This document shows, one piece after another, positions 8,183 through 16,060 of a stretch of 64,000 nucleotides of DNA; positions within the stretch are counted from its first letter, which is position 1; each line of letters opens with the position of its first letter. The stretch lies in NCBI RefSeq assembly GCF_003259335.1, contig NZ_QLLL01000002.1, positions 496,001 to 560,000 of the forward strand. Direction: 5' to 3'. The notes under the pieces were generated by a model, which was not told the DNA's origin, did no database searches, and was given only the letters and a program-made list of their open reading frames with translations. The translations under genes and the position numbers were made by a program. Source of the stretch: Chitinophaga skermanii. GTDB lineage: Bacteria > Bacteroidota > Bacteroidia > Chitinophagales > Chitinophagaceae.

Positions 8183-9325
8183 ATGCAAACAACTGGGTCA
8201 AATAGACCACGAAATTCTATCAGGTTTTATCCGACAACTGATGGTGACAATACGCTAAGATTAAATGAAAATGTAAAAGAAGTACCAAAGAAATACCAGA
8301 AACTGTTACGACCATTCTGTCAAGATTACTGGTATGAAAGGTATGCAGATTATGAAGTATTGTACCAAGAAATCGAACACAATGGAAGCATTATTTGCTT
8401 AGTAAACTTTTGGTGTACAAATGATTGTAAGATGTACCCCACAGTACTTGAGAAATTTAGTGCTGTCAATATCATGATTGAAGGATCTATTTCGGTTGCA
8501 TTGGAAAACATGGTTATTCTTATGCATCAGAACAAATTTAATGTATACCAGGTTCCTTTTGGTCAGCACACAGCAGCATTAGAGGCTGGGTGTTTTTACG
8601 AGTTGATTCATTTTGATTATAGTGAAGAACTTTTACAAAATAAAACTCATTCAAGTTATCCTTTAATACAAGACTGGTTAACCTTGCGACAAAAGAATGC
8701 TGCTGGTACTTTATTTCAAAAAGAAGGCTTCATTAACAAGGAGTTAAGAGAGGTTATAGGTAAAATAAAGAAATCGAATGACCAACTAAAACCGTTGAGT
8801 GTTGAAATTTACTTGTTACAAGTACTAGAAATAGCCTTACAAGTTGCCAATCATGTACAGGAAGAAGAAGAACAAGATCAGGATGTTTTGGTAGATAATA
8901 AACAATTGGGAATGCACGAGTCGCCCACTTTTAATAAAACAGGCGTACCGATTGATGCAATGATTATTAATAAGAAACATTTAGATAGTATTCTAGATTC
9001 CATTATCAACGAAGAATTTATACCATCAAGATCTAAAAATAAGTCTACATCATATTATACAGCCTTATTAGAAAATTTTTTAAGAAGAGCGCGTATAAAA
9101 GAAGATGATTTCATAGCGGCTATGATCAACCATAGCCGTGCTCATACCGGGTGTACTATTCACGGAATAGCATTAATTATAAGATTGATGGCAATTAAGG
9201 ATATGTTTAAAAATAAACCCAAAATATCGAAGAAGGAAATTGTGGCTAGTTTTGGGCTGAAATCGTATCCTACATTTAGTAAAACATTTACAGAATATTT
9301 TAAAATATCACCATCAGAGTTATAA
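8183..9325 (+). CDS. divergent AraC-like regulator at the head of the lanthipeptide locus
   Basis: The 380-residue protein has no obvious enzyme motif. Its last 30 residues, from KKEIVASFGLKS to FKISPSEL, match the second helix-turn-helix of AraC-family proteins (the usual GF-S-FS-F-K-G-SP pattern). The first AraC helix-turn-helix cannot be recognised with confidence. Residues 30-240 look like a sensor or dimerisation domain with a run of EEEEQDQD at its end. Its own strong terminator follows, and the first precursor gene starts 290 bases later on the same strand, so it is probably a pathway regulator transcribed separately. Codon use and AT content look higher than in the biosynthetic genes, but I have not measured this. 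Confidence 0.55.
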   Translation: MQTTGSNRPRNSIRFYPTTDGDNTLRLNENVKEVPKKYQKLLRPFCQDYWYERYADYEVLYQEIEHNGSIICLVNFWCTNDCKMYPTVLEKFSAVNIMIEGSISVALENMVILMHQNKFNVYQVPFGQHTAALEAGCFYELIHFDYSEELLQNKTHSSYPLIQDWLTLRQKNAAGTLFQKEGFINKELREVIGKIKKSNDQLKPLSVEIYLLQVLEIALQVANHVQEEEEQDQDVLVDNKQLGMHESPTFNKTGVPIDAMIINKKHLDSILDSIINEEFIPSRSKNKSTSYYTALLENFLRRARIKEDDFIAAMINHSRAHTGCTIHGIALIIRLMAIKDMFKNKPKISKKEIVASFGLKSYPTFSKTFTEYFKISPSEL

Positions 9326-9348
9326 TTAAACTATGATATAACGGTTAT

Positions 9349-9391
9349 AATAGTAGGGCTATCTAAATAAAATGTTGCCCTACTATTTTTT
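9349..9391 (+). terminator. terminator separating the regulator from the precursor array
   Basis: AATAGTAGGGC and GCCCTACTATT form an 11-bp perfect stem around a loop of about 17 bases, followed by TTTTTC. Confidence 0.85.
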
Positions 9392-9614
9392 CAATTTTAC
9401 TCAAAAAACATTTTTTTTGATGCCGTCTTTTTTTCCTATCTTCAAAAAACGCAATTGTTTTGTTTGCCAATTTAGAATTTTGTAACCCGTGATGATATTG
9501 CGTATATGCCAAAATTACTTTCCATTTATTGATTTGCACTGAACAACCGCCCCACGGTGCTGCTGTCTGTATAGCAAAAGACAGGGGAGGAAAAATCATT
9601 AACCCTTTTTGTTT

Positions 9615-9800
9615 ATGAAGAAGAAAAATCTTTCTTTAGCAAAAAAATTGTTTGTTGACAAAGCCACTATTGCCCAGTTAACCAAGCATCAACAAAGTGA
9701 TGTTAAAGGCGGTGCAGTGACATTGCAGGCAGATTGTGCAACTTACGACCCACAAGTAACTTGCGAATCTCGTCCACGTCCAGGTTACGTTTGCATGTAA
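9615..9800 (+). CDS. class I lanthipeptide precursor 1
   Basis: This 61-residue peptide has the Bacteroidota lanthipeptide leader: a Lys-rich start (MKKKNLSLAKKL), the block TIAQLTKHQQ and a Gly-Gly at 32-33 as the predicted cut site of the C39 exporter. The 28-residue core has Cys at 41, 50 and 60 and Ser/Thr at 36, 43, 49 and 52. It keeps the first half of the family scaffold (C-x-T ... T-C-x-S) but has a longer first gap, a Pro/Arg-rich second half and a single final Cys in place of C-x2-C. The ATG is preferred over an in-frame TTG two codons upstream because all sister genes begin MKKK. Confidence 0.85.
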   Translation: MKKKNLSLAKKLFVDKATIAQLTKHQQSDVKGGAVTLQADCATYDPQVTCESRPRPGYVCM

Positions 9801-10072
9801 TTAATTGAAAATCATTAGAAGAACAGTATAACAACATATTGATACCTGCATCCACGTAAACGCAGATTGCATTAATTCACCACGCTTATTATAAGGGTCT
9901 AATCGCTGGCCTTGTACTCCTTTGCTTTGGCAATTGGGTGAGACGGCTATTGCCTTTACTTTGCTGAATGTTTGTGGTTTGTTCATTTACCTCATGCTAT
10001 ATCAATATTTGATATACCACTCCTCTATTCCTTTCAATCTCCCATTTTCTTATCCAAAAAAACAGCTTTAAC
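9801..10072 (+). other. spacer between precursors 1 and 2 with a palindrome
   Basis: The 272-base spacer carries the near-perfect inverted repeat annotated at 9998-10016. A minus-strand open frame here reads KAIAVSPNCQSKGV, faintly like the acetyl-CoA loop of GNAT enzymes, but it is too short and breaks off, so at most it is a remnant. Confidence 0.4.
9998..10016. promoter_or_regulatory. inverted repeat before precursor 2
   Basis: TATATCAA and TTGATATA are perfect 8-bp arms around TAT, about 56 bases before the ATG of precursor 2. The size and symmetry suit a regulator site, but no second copy was found in the locus. Confidence 0.35.
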
Positions 10073-10258
10073 ATGAAAAAGAAAAAATTAGATCTCCAAA
10101 AGAAATTGAACATCAACAAATCTACTGTTGCGCAATTAACTACCGACCAACAAGCTTTGGTAAAAGGTGGTATCATCACATTGAACGTAAGATGTGAAAC
10201 AAACCAAGCCAGCTGCAATACCTTCCGTTGGACAGAAGATCAGTGCATCCTTTGCTAA
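10073..10258 (+). CDS. class I lanthipeptide precursor 2 (full scaffold)
   Basis: The 61-residue peptide has the leader MKKKKLDLQKKL, the block TVAQLTTDQQ and Gly-Gly at 32-33. Core Cys are 41, 48, 58 and 61, and Ser/Thr are 36, 43, 47, 50 and 54. This fits C-x-T-x3-S-C-x-T-x3-T-x3-C-x2-C, the exact spacing also found in precursors 4 and 5. LanB would dehydrate Ser/Thr and LanC would join them to Cys. Ring order cannot be read from sequence. Confidence 0.9.
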   Translation: MKKKKLDLQKKLNINKSTVAQLTTDQQALVKGGIITLNVRCETNQASCNTFRWTEDQCILC

Positions 10259-10289
10259 TCTTCCATTATCAAACGCTTAATGATTACAG

Positions 10290-10511
10290 GTGAAAAAGAA
10301 AAAACTTGATCTCCAAAACAAATTGTTGCTGGATAAAAACATCATAGCAGAATTAACTACCCAGGAACAGGCTACCCTTAAAGGTGGTGCTACTGTTGGA
10401 GCCGGTTGTGAATCGACTACTACTTTGTGTATAACACAAACAGGCATTGGCTTTCAACCTCCATCCAAAACAACACATGGGTCGTTAACACTCACTTGTA
10501 AGTACTTGTAA
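10290..10511 (+). CDS. class I lanthipeptide precursor 3, GTG start and long core
   Basis: The frame begins with GTG where every sister has ATG; the encoded leader (fMet-KKKKLDLQNKL, IIAELTTQEQ, Gly-Gly at 32-33) is otherwise typical. The core is 40 residues rather than 28-32, with Cys at 40, 47 and 70 and thirteen Ser/Thr, many in runs (STTT at 42-45). It keeps C-x-S-x4-C-x-T at the start of the scaffold but then diverges: a Gly/Pro-rich middle (GIGFQPPSK) and a C-terminal LTLTCKYL replace the Thr and C-x2-C half. It may give a different ring pattern or be drifting. Confidence 0.8.
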   Translation: MKKKKLDLQNKLLLDKNIIAELTTQEQATLKGGATVGAGCESTTTLCITQTGIGFQPPSKTTHGSLTLTCKYL

Positions 10512-10544
10512 TCAATTTTTCATTTACATCAAATCAAACGTTTT

Positions 10545-10730
10545 ATGAAAAAGAAAAAAATTGCATTAGGTAAGAAGTTACAACTGGGCAAAACAGTTGT
10601 TGCTGATCTCACCTTACAAGAACAATTACAAGTGGCAGGTGGAGCAACCATAGGTTGTGCTACACGCTTAATTACTTGCCAAACAATTCCTTATACAGAG
10701 CAAGCTTGCAAGCTTTGTTGGGAACCATAG
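10545..10730 (+). CDS. class I lanthipeptide precursor 4 (full scaffold)
   Basis: The 61-residue peptide starts MKKKKIALGKKL, has VVADLTLQEQ and ends its leader at Gly-Gly 32-33. Core Cys are 38, 45, 55 and 58; Thr are 35, 40, 44, 47 and 51. The spacing is C-x-T-x3-T-C-x-T-x3-T-x3-C-x2-C, identical to precursors 2 and 5, and the segment TIPYT between Cys 2 and 3 is shared exactly with precursor 5. It starts 33 bases after precursor 3. Confidence 0.9.
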   Translation: MKKKKIALGKKLQLGKTVVADLTLQEQLQVAGGATIGCATRLITCQTIPYTEQACKLCWEP

Positions 10731-10864
10731 TTGCTAGTCTTGCTCATATGCAACTAGTTGCTCGTTGGCGTATGAACAATATAACAACGAAAGCTGGCAT
10801 TATGTACTGCGCTTATCTCGAAGTACGTAAAGGGTAACCTTGTATTACCATACATACTTTACAT

Positions 10865-10900
10865 AACGGTAGTTGTTTATAAACGCTACCGTTATTACTT
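10865..10900 (+). terminator. hairpin between precursors 4 and 5
   Basis: AACGGTAG and CTACCGTT form an 8-bp stem around 13 bases, followed by ATTACTT. The weak T-tract suggests a partial terminator or an RNA-stabilising hairpin that divides the precursor array into two transcription groups. Confidence 0.5.
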
Positions 10901-10972
10901 CCCTGGTGAGCATTTTCAATCAATATCTACCATAGGGCTTCAAATAGTTATCACCCTTTAAAAACATGTATT

Positions 10973-11170
10973 ATGAAAAAGAAAAAACTTGTTTTAGGTA
11001 AGAAATTAATGATCCAAAAAGGTACCGTAGCAAACTTAAGCGGTCAACAGCTTTCCGATATTAAAGGTGGTGCACCTGTAACGTTGCGTTCGCCATGCGC
11101 TACTTACTTCCAATCTTGCGATACCATTCCTTACACGCAACAATTCTGCGTGATTTGTGATATCGAGTAA
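10973..11170 (+). CDS. class I lanthipeptide precursor 5 (full scaffold)
   Basis: The 65-residue peptide starts MKKKKLVLGKKL, has TVANLSGQQL and Gly-Gly at 32-33. Core Cys are 42, 49, 59 and 62; Ser/Thr are 37, 40, 44, 48, 51 and 55. It follows C-x-T-x3-S-C-x-T-x3-T-x3-C-x2-C and shares TIPYT with precursor 4. The core extends four residues further at the N-terminus and ends DIE. The 242 bases before it hold a hairpin and probably its own promoter. Confidence 0.9.
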   Translation: MKKKKLVLGKKLMIQKGTVANLSGQQLSDIKGGAPVTLRSPCATYFQSCDTIPYTQQFCVICDIE

Positions 11171-11372
11171 TCTCATTCGTTGCGCAACGATCCGACGAAG
11201 GAAAACAGGCACGGTAGCATGTTCCCCGTGAATACGCATAAAGTTCTATTTATGCAGGCTTCCTCCAGCCCGACTATCCCGCTGTCAAACAAACCCAAAA
11301 CGCTGATAACATCCCAAGGCGTTGCTCCATTGCTAAAGACAGGGATTCATCAAAACTTTTCATTCAATTTTT

Positions 11373-11570
11373 ATGAAGAAGAAAAAACTTTCACTCGACA
11401 AAAAATTGACGCTTACAAAAGCGACAATCGCAGATTTGAACACAGATCAACAAAATTCAATTGTTGGTGGTGCTACAGTAGGTTCTGCATGTATCACTGA
11501 GTCATTAGCTATTTCGTCTTGTATTGCTACAAGACCAAGTTCAACTCGCCCTTGCTGTCAAATTCCTTAA
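11373..11570 (+). CDS. class I lanthipeptide precursor 6
   Basis: The 65-residue peptide starts MKKKKLSLDKKL, has TIADLNTDQQ and Gly-Gly at 32-33. The core has Cys at 40, 50, 61 and 62 and ten Ser/Thr, with adjacent Cys (PCCQIP) in place of C-x2-C. The first half keeps C-x-T ... S-C, with a longer gap of nine residues between the first two Cys. It is the last precursor before the modification genes. Confidence 0.88.
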   Translation: MKKKKLSLDKKLTLTKATIADLNTDQQNSIVGGATVGSACITESLAISSCIATRPSSTRPCCQIP

Positions 11571-11598
11571 TAGCAGGGTAAGTTAAACTGTTTGTTTT

Positions 11599-11655
11599 AC
11601 GATAATTCTATCGTCCTTTCCGGGAGTCGCCGGCATTGTTCGGCGATTCCCTTCT
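11599..11655 (+). terminator. two consecutive hairpins between the precursor array and lanC
   Basis: The first hairpin is ACGATA-ATTC-TATCGT. The second pairs GGGAGTCGCCG with CGGCGATTCCC (one G-T) around a short loop and is followed by the pyrimidine run TTCTTCT. A partial terminator after lanA is common in lanthipeptide operons and keeps precursor mRNA in excess of enzyme mRNA; that role is inferred here. Confidence 0.6.
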
Positions 11656-11680
11656 TCTACCGTATAAAATCTACTTATCT

Positions 11681-12886
11681 ATGAACGCCACGACGCAACA
11701 ACTGAAGGGTATTTACGAAGATATGGTGCATATGTTCGAGCAAAAGAAATTCAATACAGAATATAGCACAAGCCTCTTTAAAGGTCCATGGGGCGCTTTA
11801 TTATACATGTTCTATTACGAGCAGTACATCGATCCCACGCAAGACCGTGCAAGTGAAGTATTAGAAGAGCTATATACTAATTTTAATCCCGGCGAAGGCA
11901 CCGATTTTAGTTTCTGTAACGGGCATACCGGGCCTTTTTGGTTACTCCACCATCTCAACAAGTATGAATTCATAGAAATTGATATACAGGAAATCATGCC
12001 CGGCTTCATTGAAGCAGCCATTGAATATAGCAAAGCGCATATCGCGAATAAAAACTTCGACTTCTTACATGGCAGCGTTGGCATTTGCAATTTCTTAGTG
12101 GATTATGCCAACGAGCCACATGTAAAAGCACACTTAGCCGACTTTGTAACCGCCTTACAGAAAATAGCTTTTGAAACACCCCAAGGACTAAGTGTTCCCA
12201 TGTTTTATATGACCGAGCCATTTGTAGAAGGGGGCGTAAACTCCTTTAGCTTGGCCCATGGTAATTGCGCGGTGCAAATATTGCTCGCGAAGATTTACCA
12301 AAAAGGTATTGCCCAAGATGCTTGTACGGCCATTGTTTCGGGCAATATTGAATATATGATTAACAATAGAAACCAAGTAGCCGACAATGCAGCTGTACCC
12401 TTGTACCCTGCCATTATGGATGGGCAATCGGTTTACAGTAGGCTTTCGTGGTGTTATGGTGATTTGAATGTGGCCATAGCATTACTGATTTGCGGTAAAA
12501 CTTGGGCGAACGACGAATGGTTAGCAGAAGCACATCATATTATGCAACACAACATGCAGCGCGACACTATGGAGCTGGCGGGCATATTGGATAATTGTAT
12601 TTGTCATGGCTCTAGTGGTATTGCTGCTTTTTACCGTCGTTTCTGGCATGAAACCCGTCATCAATCATACTTAGATTGCGCAGCGCAATGGCATGAAAAA
12701 GCGATTGACTTCATGAAGTTTGACAATGATGGATCGGCACATGGTATTAAAGTGTGGTTGGGTAGAGATAGGGAGTGGGATTATTGCTGGGATTTGTTGG
12801 ATGGTAGTTGTGGTGTGGGTTTATCATTATTGTCTCATACGCAGGCAGAGCCGCTGCCTTGGGATGAATTCCTTTTGTTATCCTAA
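11681..12886 (+). CDS. lanC: LanC lanthionine cyclase
   Basis: The 401-residue protein has the length and landmarks of LanC, the zinc enzyme that adds Cys thiols to dehydrated Ser/Thr. Visible are FCNGHTGPFWLLHH and FLHGSVGICNF of the alpha-toroid, SLAHGNCAVQILL, the zinc Cys in SWCYGD (Cys258) and the Cys-His pair in ICHGSSG (Cys308, His309), so the enzyme should be active. I chose the ATG before NATTQQLKG; a TTG 45 bases upstream overlaps the hairpin. lanB follows after 24 bases. Confidence 0.92.
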   Translation: MNATTQQLKGIYEDMVHMFEQKKFNTEYSTSLFKGPWGALLYMFYYEQYIDPTQDRASEVLEELYTNFNPGEGTDFSFCNGHTGPFWLLHHLNKYEFIEIDIQEIMPGFIEAAIEYSKAHIANKNFDFLHGSVGICNFLVDYANEPHVKAHLADFVTALQKIAFETPQGLSVPMFYMTEPFVEGGVNSFSLAHGNCAVQILLAKIYQKGIAQDACTAIVSGNIEYMINNRNQVADNAAVPLYPAIMDGQSVYSRLSWCYGDLNVAIALLICGKTWANDEWLAEAHHIMQHNMQRDTMELAGILDNCICHGSSGIAAFYRRFWHETRHQSYLDCAAQWHEKAIDFMKFDNDGSAHGIKVWLGRDREWDYCWDLLDGSCGVGLSLLSHTQAEPLPWDEFLLLS

Positions 12887-12910
12887 TTATTGAACATTTA
12901 ACCATTGCAT

Positions 12911-15900
12911 ATGGCCTTGCAGCATACCGGGTTTTTCATGTTACGAAGCCCTCTCTTCCCTGTAAATAAATACAAAGCGGTGTTGGATACTGATATTCAT
13001 ACGCTGCTCGCCCAGCACCCGCATTTCGTATATGCACTATATATAGCATCGAAAGACCTTGTGGCAGAAATCGACCGTTGGAAAGTAATGCCCGGCGAGT
13101 TCAACGAAAAGAAAATTGATAAGCTGAGAAAGTCGTTATATAAATATTGGGTGCGTGCTTCTACACGCAGTACACCTTATGGTGTGTTTGCGGGTTGTAC
13201 AACCGGTACAATCGGCGAACAAACTAGTTTTCAATTAGCCCCTATAGCAGCATCGCGGCAACATGTTAGGATTGATATGGATTATTACACGAAGATTTGT
13301 CACCATATACAATCCATACCGGCCGTTAACACCCAGTTACAATATTTCAGCAACAATAGTATTTACAATGTTGCCGGTAAATACCGGTACGCGGAGTATA
13401 TCATTGTTAACCATCGCAGAAAATACTTGCTGACTTCCATTACGGAAACAGCCTTCATTACAAATATTCTACAACAAGCAGATAAAGGCTTAACGATCGA
13501 TGAAATGGTAGACATCATACATGCTGAAGATGATACTATTAGCGTAGAAGAAGCAACGGCCTTTATTGATGAGCTGATCAAATCTCAATTACTGATTGCC
13601 TCTATAGAACCTACCATAACGGGGGATGATAACGTGGGGCGATTAATTGCAACGATACAAAACATCCAAGAAGTGGATGCTTTCCGTGACACCTTATTAC
13701 AATTGAATGCATTATTTGCGCAACAGGATTTTGATGTACAGCGCTTACAATCCATTGTAAAAACTTGTGAAGAAAAGTTTCCATTGAGTTTGCCGAAGGA
13801 TTTGTTGCAGGTGGATTTATTTAAATCGGCGGTCCATTGTAGTATAAGTGAGCAAGTAATGGGCGACATTACTACGCAAATACAACAACTAATGGCCTTA
13901 TGTACACCACAAAAAGGCGGAGGCCCAGATTTACAAACCTTTCGGCAAAAGTTTACGGAACGTTACGAGTCGCAAGAAGTGCCGTTGAATATTTTGTTAG
14001 ATAGCGAATTGGGTATAGGATACGGCGCCGCAAATGAACAAGCCGTGCATGCGCCTTTCGTGGAAGACGTGGTAACGGACACACCTGGTAATGGAAATGG
14101 GCAAACTATTAACTGGAACATGGTAGCACAACTGTGCTTACAGAAATACGAAGCAGCCTTGCGTGGTAACCTACAAACGGTGGAATTGACGGAATCGGAA
14201 TTAAAGCAAATTGGAGATGGTGAAACAATTGCCTTTGCACCAAGTTGTTATTTATTTGGTTCCATGATAGCCGATGATCCGCAACAAGTAGATGCTGGCA
14301 AATACCAATTCAACTTGCAAGCATTTGGTGGACCATCGGCCGCTAATTTGCTCGGTAGGTTTTGCAGTGGTGATGCGCAATTGGGAGAAATCGTTAAAAC
14401 GATATTAGAAAAAGAGGCCGCTGAATACCCGGGCTGCATCATTGCCGAGGTGGTGCATTTCCCAGAGGCCAGGGCCGGGAATGTATTAATTCGCCCTGTA
14501 CTAAGAGAATACGAAATACCCTATGTAGGCATGCCAGGAGTAGATGCAGCACATCAAATACCAGTATCGGATTTGATGGTAAGTGTGCGGAACAATGAAA
14601 TAATACTACGTAGTAAACGCCTGAACAAGCGCGTGATTCCACGGTTGAGTTCGGCACATAATTATAGTTTTAACAGCTTACCGATATATAAATTCCTTTG
14701 TGACTTACAACACCAAACAACAGTAGGCGGTTTGTTTTGGGACTGGGGCATCTTCTCTTCCCGAGAGTATTTGCCGCGCGTGGTGTATAAGAACATCATT
14801 GTAAGTCGTGCTTATTGGTACATGAAGAAGGAATTGTACACCCAAATAGGCAAAACCTTTGCCGAGCAAAAAGCCTTCTTACAAACCTACCGCGAGAAAT
14901 GGAACATGCCTGCAAGGGTCATGATGGCGCAGGCCGACAATGAATTGTTATTGGATTTAGAGAACGATATAGCCATCGGTTTGCTATTTGAGAACCTAGC
15001 GAAAGTGGATGTGCAACTTAAAGAGTATTTATTTGCCGGTGAGGTAACTGTTGTGCGTGACGAACAGCAAGCTTCCTATGCAAACGAGTTACTTATTCCC
15101 CTTCACTTCACCCCGAAAGAAAAACCAATCATCACTACCATATCTGCGGTAAAAAAAGTAACTTCCCATACTATCACGCGCAGTTTTTCACCGGGTAGCG
15201 AATGGTTATATGTGAAAATATACGGTGGATACTTAGTGGGCGAAGACGTATTGGCGAATTATTTATCGACCCAGTTAACCGAGTGGAAAGCCAACGACCT
15301 TCTTGAAGAGTATTTCTTTATACGCTATGCCGATCCCAAACCGCATATACGCCTGCGGATCAAGAACACAGCGCAACCTGCGTATAATCAGCAATTATTA
15401 CAACAATTAGAGAGTGACTTACAACCCTATATTCAAAGCGGCCAAATAGCTGCCATCCAGTGCGATACTTACGTGCGGGAATTGGAGCGTTATGGTTCGG
15501 CTACCATGGAAATGAGTGAAACACTGTTCTACGCGGATAGTGCGGCTGTACTGGGTATTATTTCGTTGCTAGATGGTGCAGAAGGCGAAATGTACCGTTG
15601 GAAATTAGCCATGCGAGGGGTAGACATGTTACTCGATGATTTCAATTTTTCGTTACAAGAGAAAAAAGAACTGCTAGCCCATTTAAGAACAGGATTCGTG
15701 GAAGAATTTGGTGGGATGAAGCTATTGCACAAACAGTTAAACGATAAATACCGGTCGCAACAGAAAGAGATTTATTCTTTTATGAACCGTGAAGCGGATG
15801 AAGAGAACGAGATTGAAGAAGTGATTGCTTTGTATGAAGAGAGATCGGTTATTACGCGGCCATTAGCCATGCAAATTCAAAAAATTGTTTGCGAGCAATT

Positions 15901-16060
15901 ACAGCACGAGCGGGCGCATTGGGATATTATTTCAAGTTACATACATATGTTCTTGAACAGGATATTCGTAGCCAAGCAGCGGAAGCACGAGCTGGTGCTG
16001 TATCATTTTTTAGAGAAGTATTATTTATCACAATTAGCGCTTGTAGAATTAGCAAAATAG
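12911..16060 (+). CDS. lanB: full-length LanB lanthipeptide dehydratase
   Basis: The 1049-residue protein carries both halves of class I dehydratases. The N-terminal glutamylation domain has the family block RASTRSTPYGVFAGCTTG (about residues 82-100), which binds tRNA-Glu in known LanB proteins. The C-terminal 270 residues are the thiopeptide-type/SpaB_C elimination domain, recognised by SEWLYVKIYGG, FFIRYADPKPHIRLRI and ELERYGSATMEMSE. Together they glutamylate Ser/Thr and remove glutamate to leave Dha/Dhb. Having both domains on one chain contrasts with the split dehydratase I recall for the Chitinophaga pinensin system. Its stop codon directly abuts the ATG of the exporter gene. Confidence 0.92.
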   Translation: MALQHTGFFMLRSPLFPVNKYKAVLDTDIHTLLAQHPHFVYALYIASKDLVAEIDRWKVMPGEFNEKKIDKLRKSLYKYWVRASTRSTPYGVFAGCTTGTIGEQTSFQLAPIAASRQHVRIDMDYYTKICHHIQSIPAVNTQLQYFSNNSIYNVAGKYRYAEYIIVNHRRKYLLTSITETAFITNILQQADKGLTIDEMVDIIHAEDDTISVEEATAFIDELIKSQLLIASIEPTITGDDNVGRLIATIQNIQEVDAFRDTLLQLNALFAQQDFDVQRLQSIVKTCEEKFPLSLPKDLLQVDLFKSAVHCSISEQVMGDITTQIQQLMALCTPQKGGGPDLQTFRQKFTERYESQEVPLNILLDSELGIGYGAANEQAVHAPFVEDVVTDTPGNGNGQTINWNMVAQLCLQKYEAALRGNLQTVELTESELKQIGDGETIAFAPSCYLFGSMIADDPQQVDAGKYQFNLQAFGGPSAANLLGRFCSGDAQLGEIVKTILEKEAAEYPGCIIAEVVHFPEARAGNVLIRPVLREYEIPYVGMPGVDAAHQIPVSDLMVSVRNNEIILRSKRLNKRVIPRLSSAHNYSFNSLPIYKFLCDLQHQTTVGGLFWDWGIFSSREYLPRVVYKNIIVSRAYWYMKKELYTQIGKTFAEQKAFLQTYREKWNMPARVMMAQADNELLLDLENDIAIGLLFENLAKVDVQLKEYLFAGEVTVVRDEQQASYANELLIPLHFTPKEKPIITTISAVKKVTSHTITRSFSPGSEWLYVKIYGGYLVGEDVLANYLSTQLTEWKANDLLEEYFFIRYADPKPHIRLRIKNTAQPAYNQQLLQQLESDLQPYIQSGQIAAIQCDTYVRELERYGSATMEMSETLFYADSAAVLGIISLLDGAEGEMYRWKLAMRGVDMLLDDFNFSLQEKKELLAHLRTGFVEEFGGMKLLHKQLNDKYRSQQKEIYSFMNREADEENEIEEVIALYEERSVITRPLAMQIQKIVCEQLQHERAHWDIISSYIHMFLNRIFVAKQRKHELVLYHFLEKYYLSQLALVELAK

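Noticed and set aside
9801..9986. 61-codon minus-strand frame resembling the acetyl-CoA loop of a GNAT enzyme
   Set aside because: Only about ten residues match, there is no room for the rest of the fold, and it lies inside the precursor spacer. At best a remnant.
11180..11500. 106-codon frame overlapping precursor 6
   Set aside because: It is in another frame of the precursor gene, which has a strongly conserved leader.
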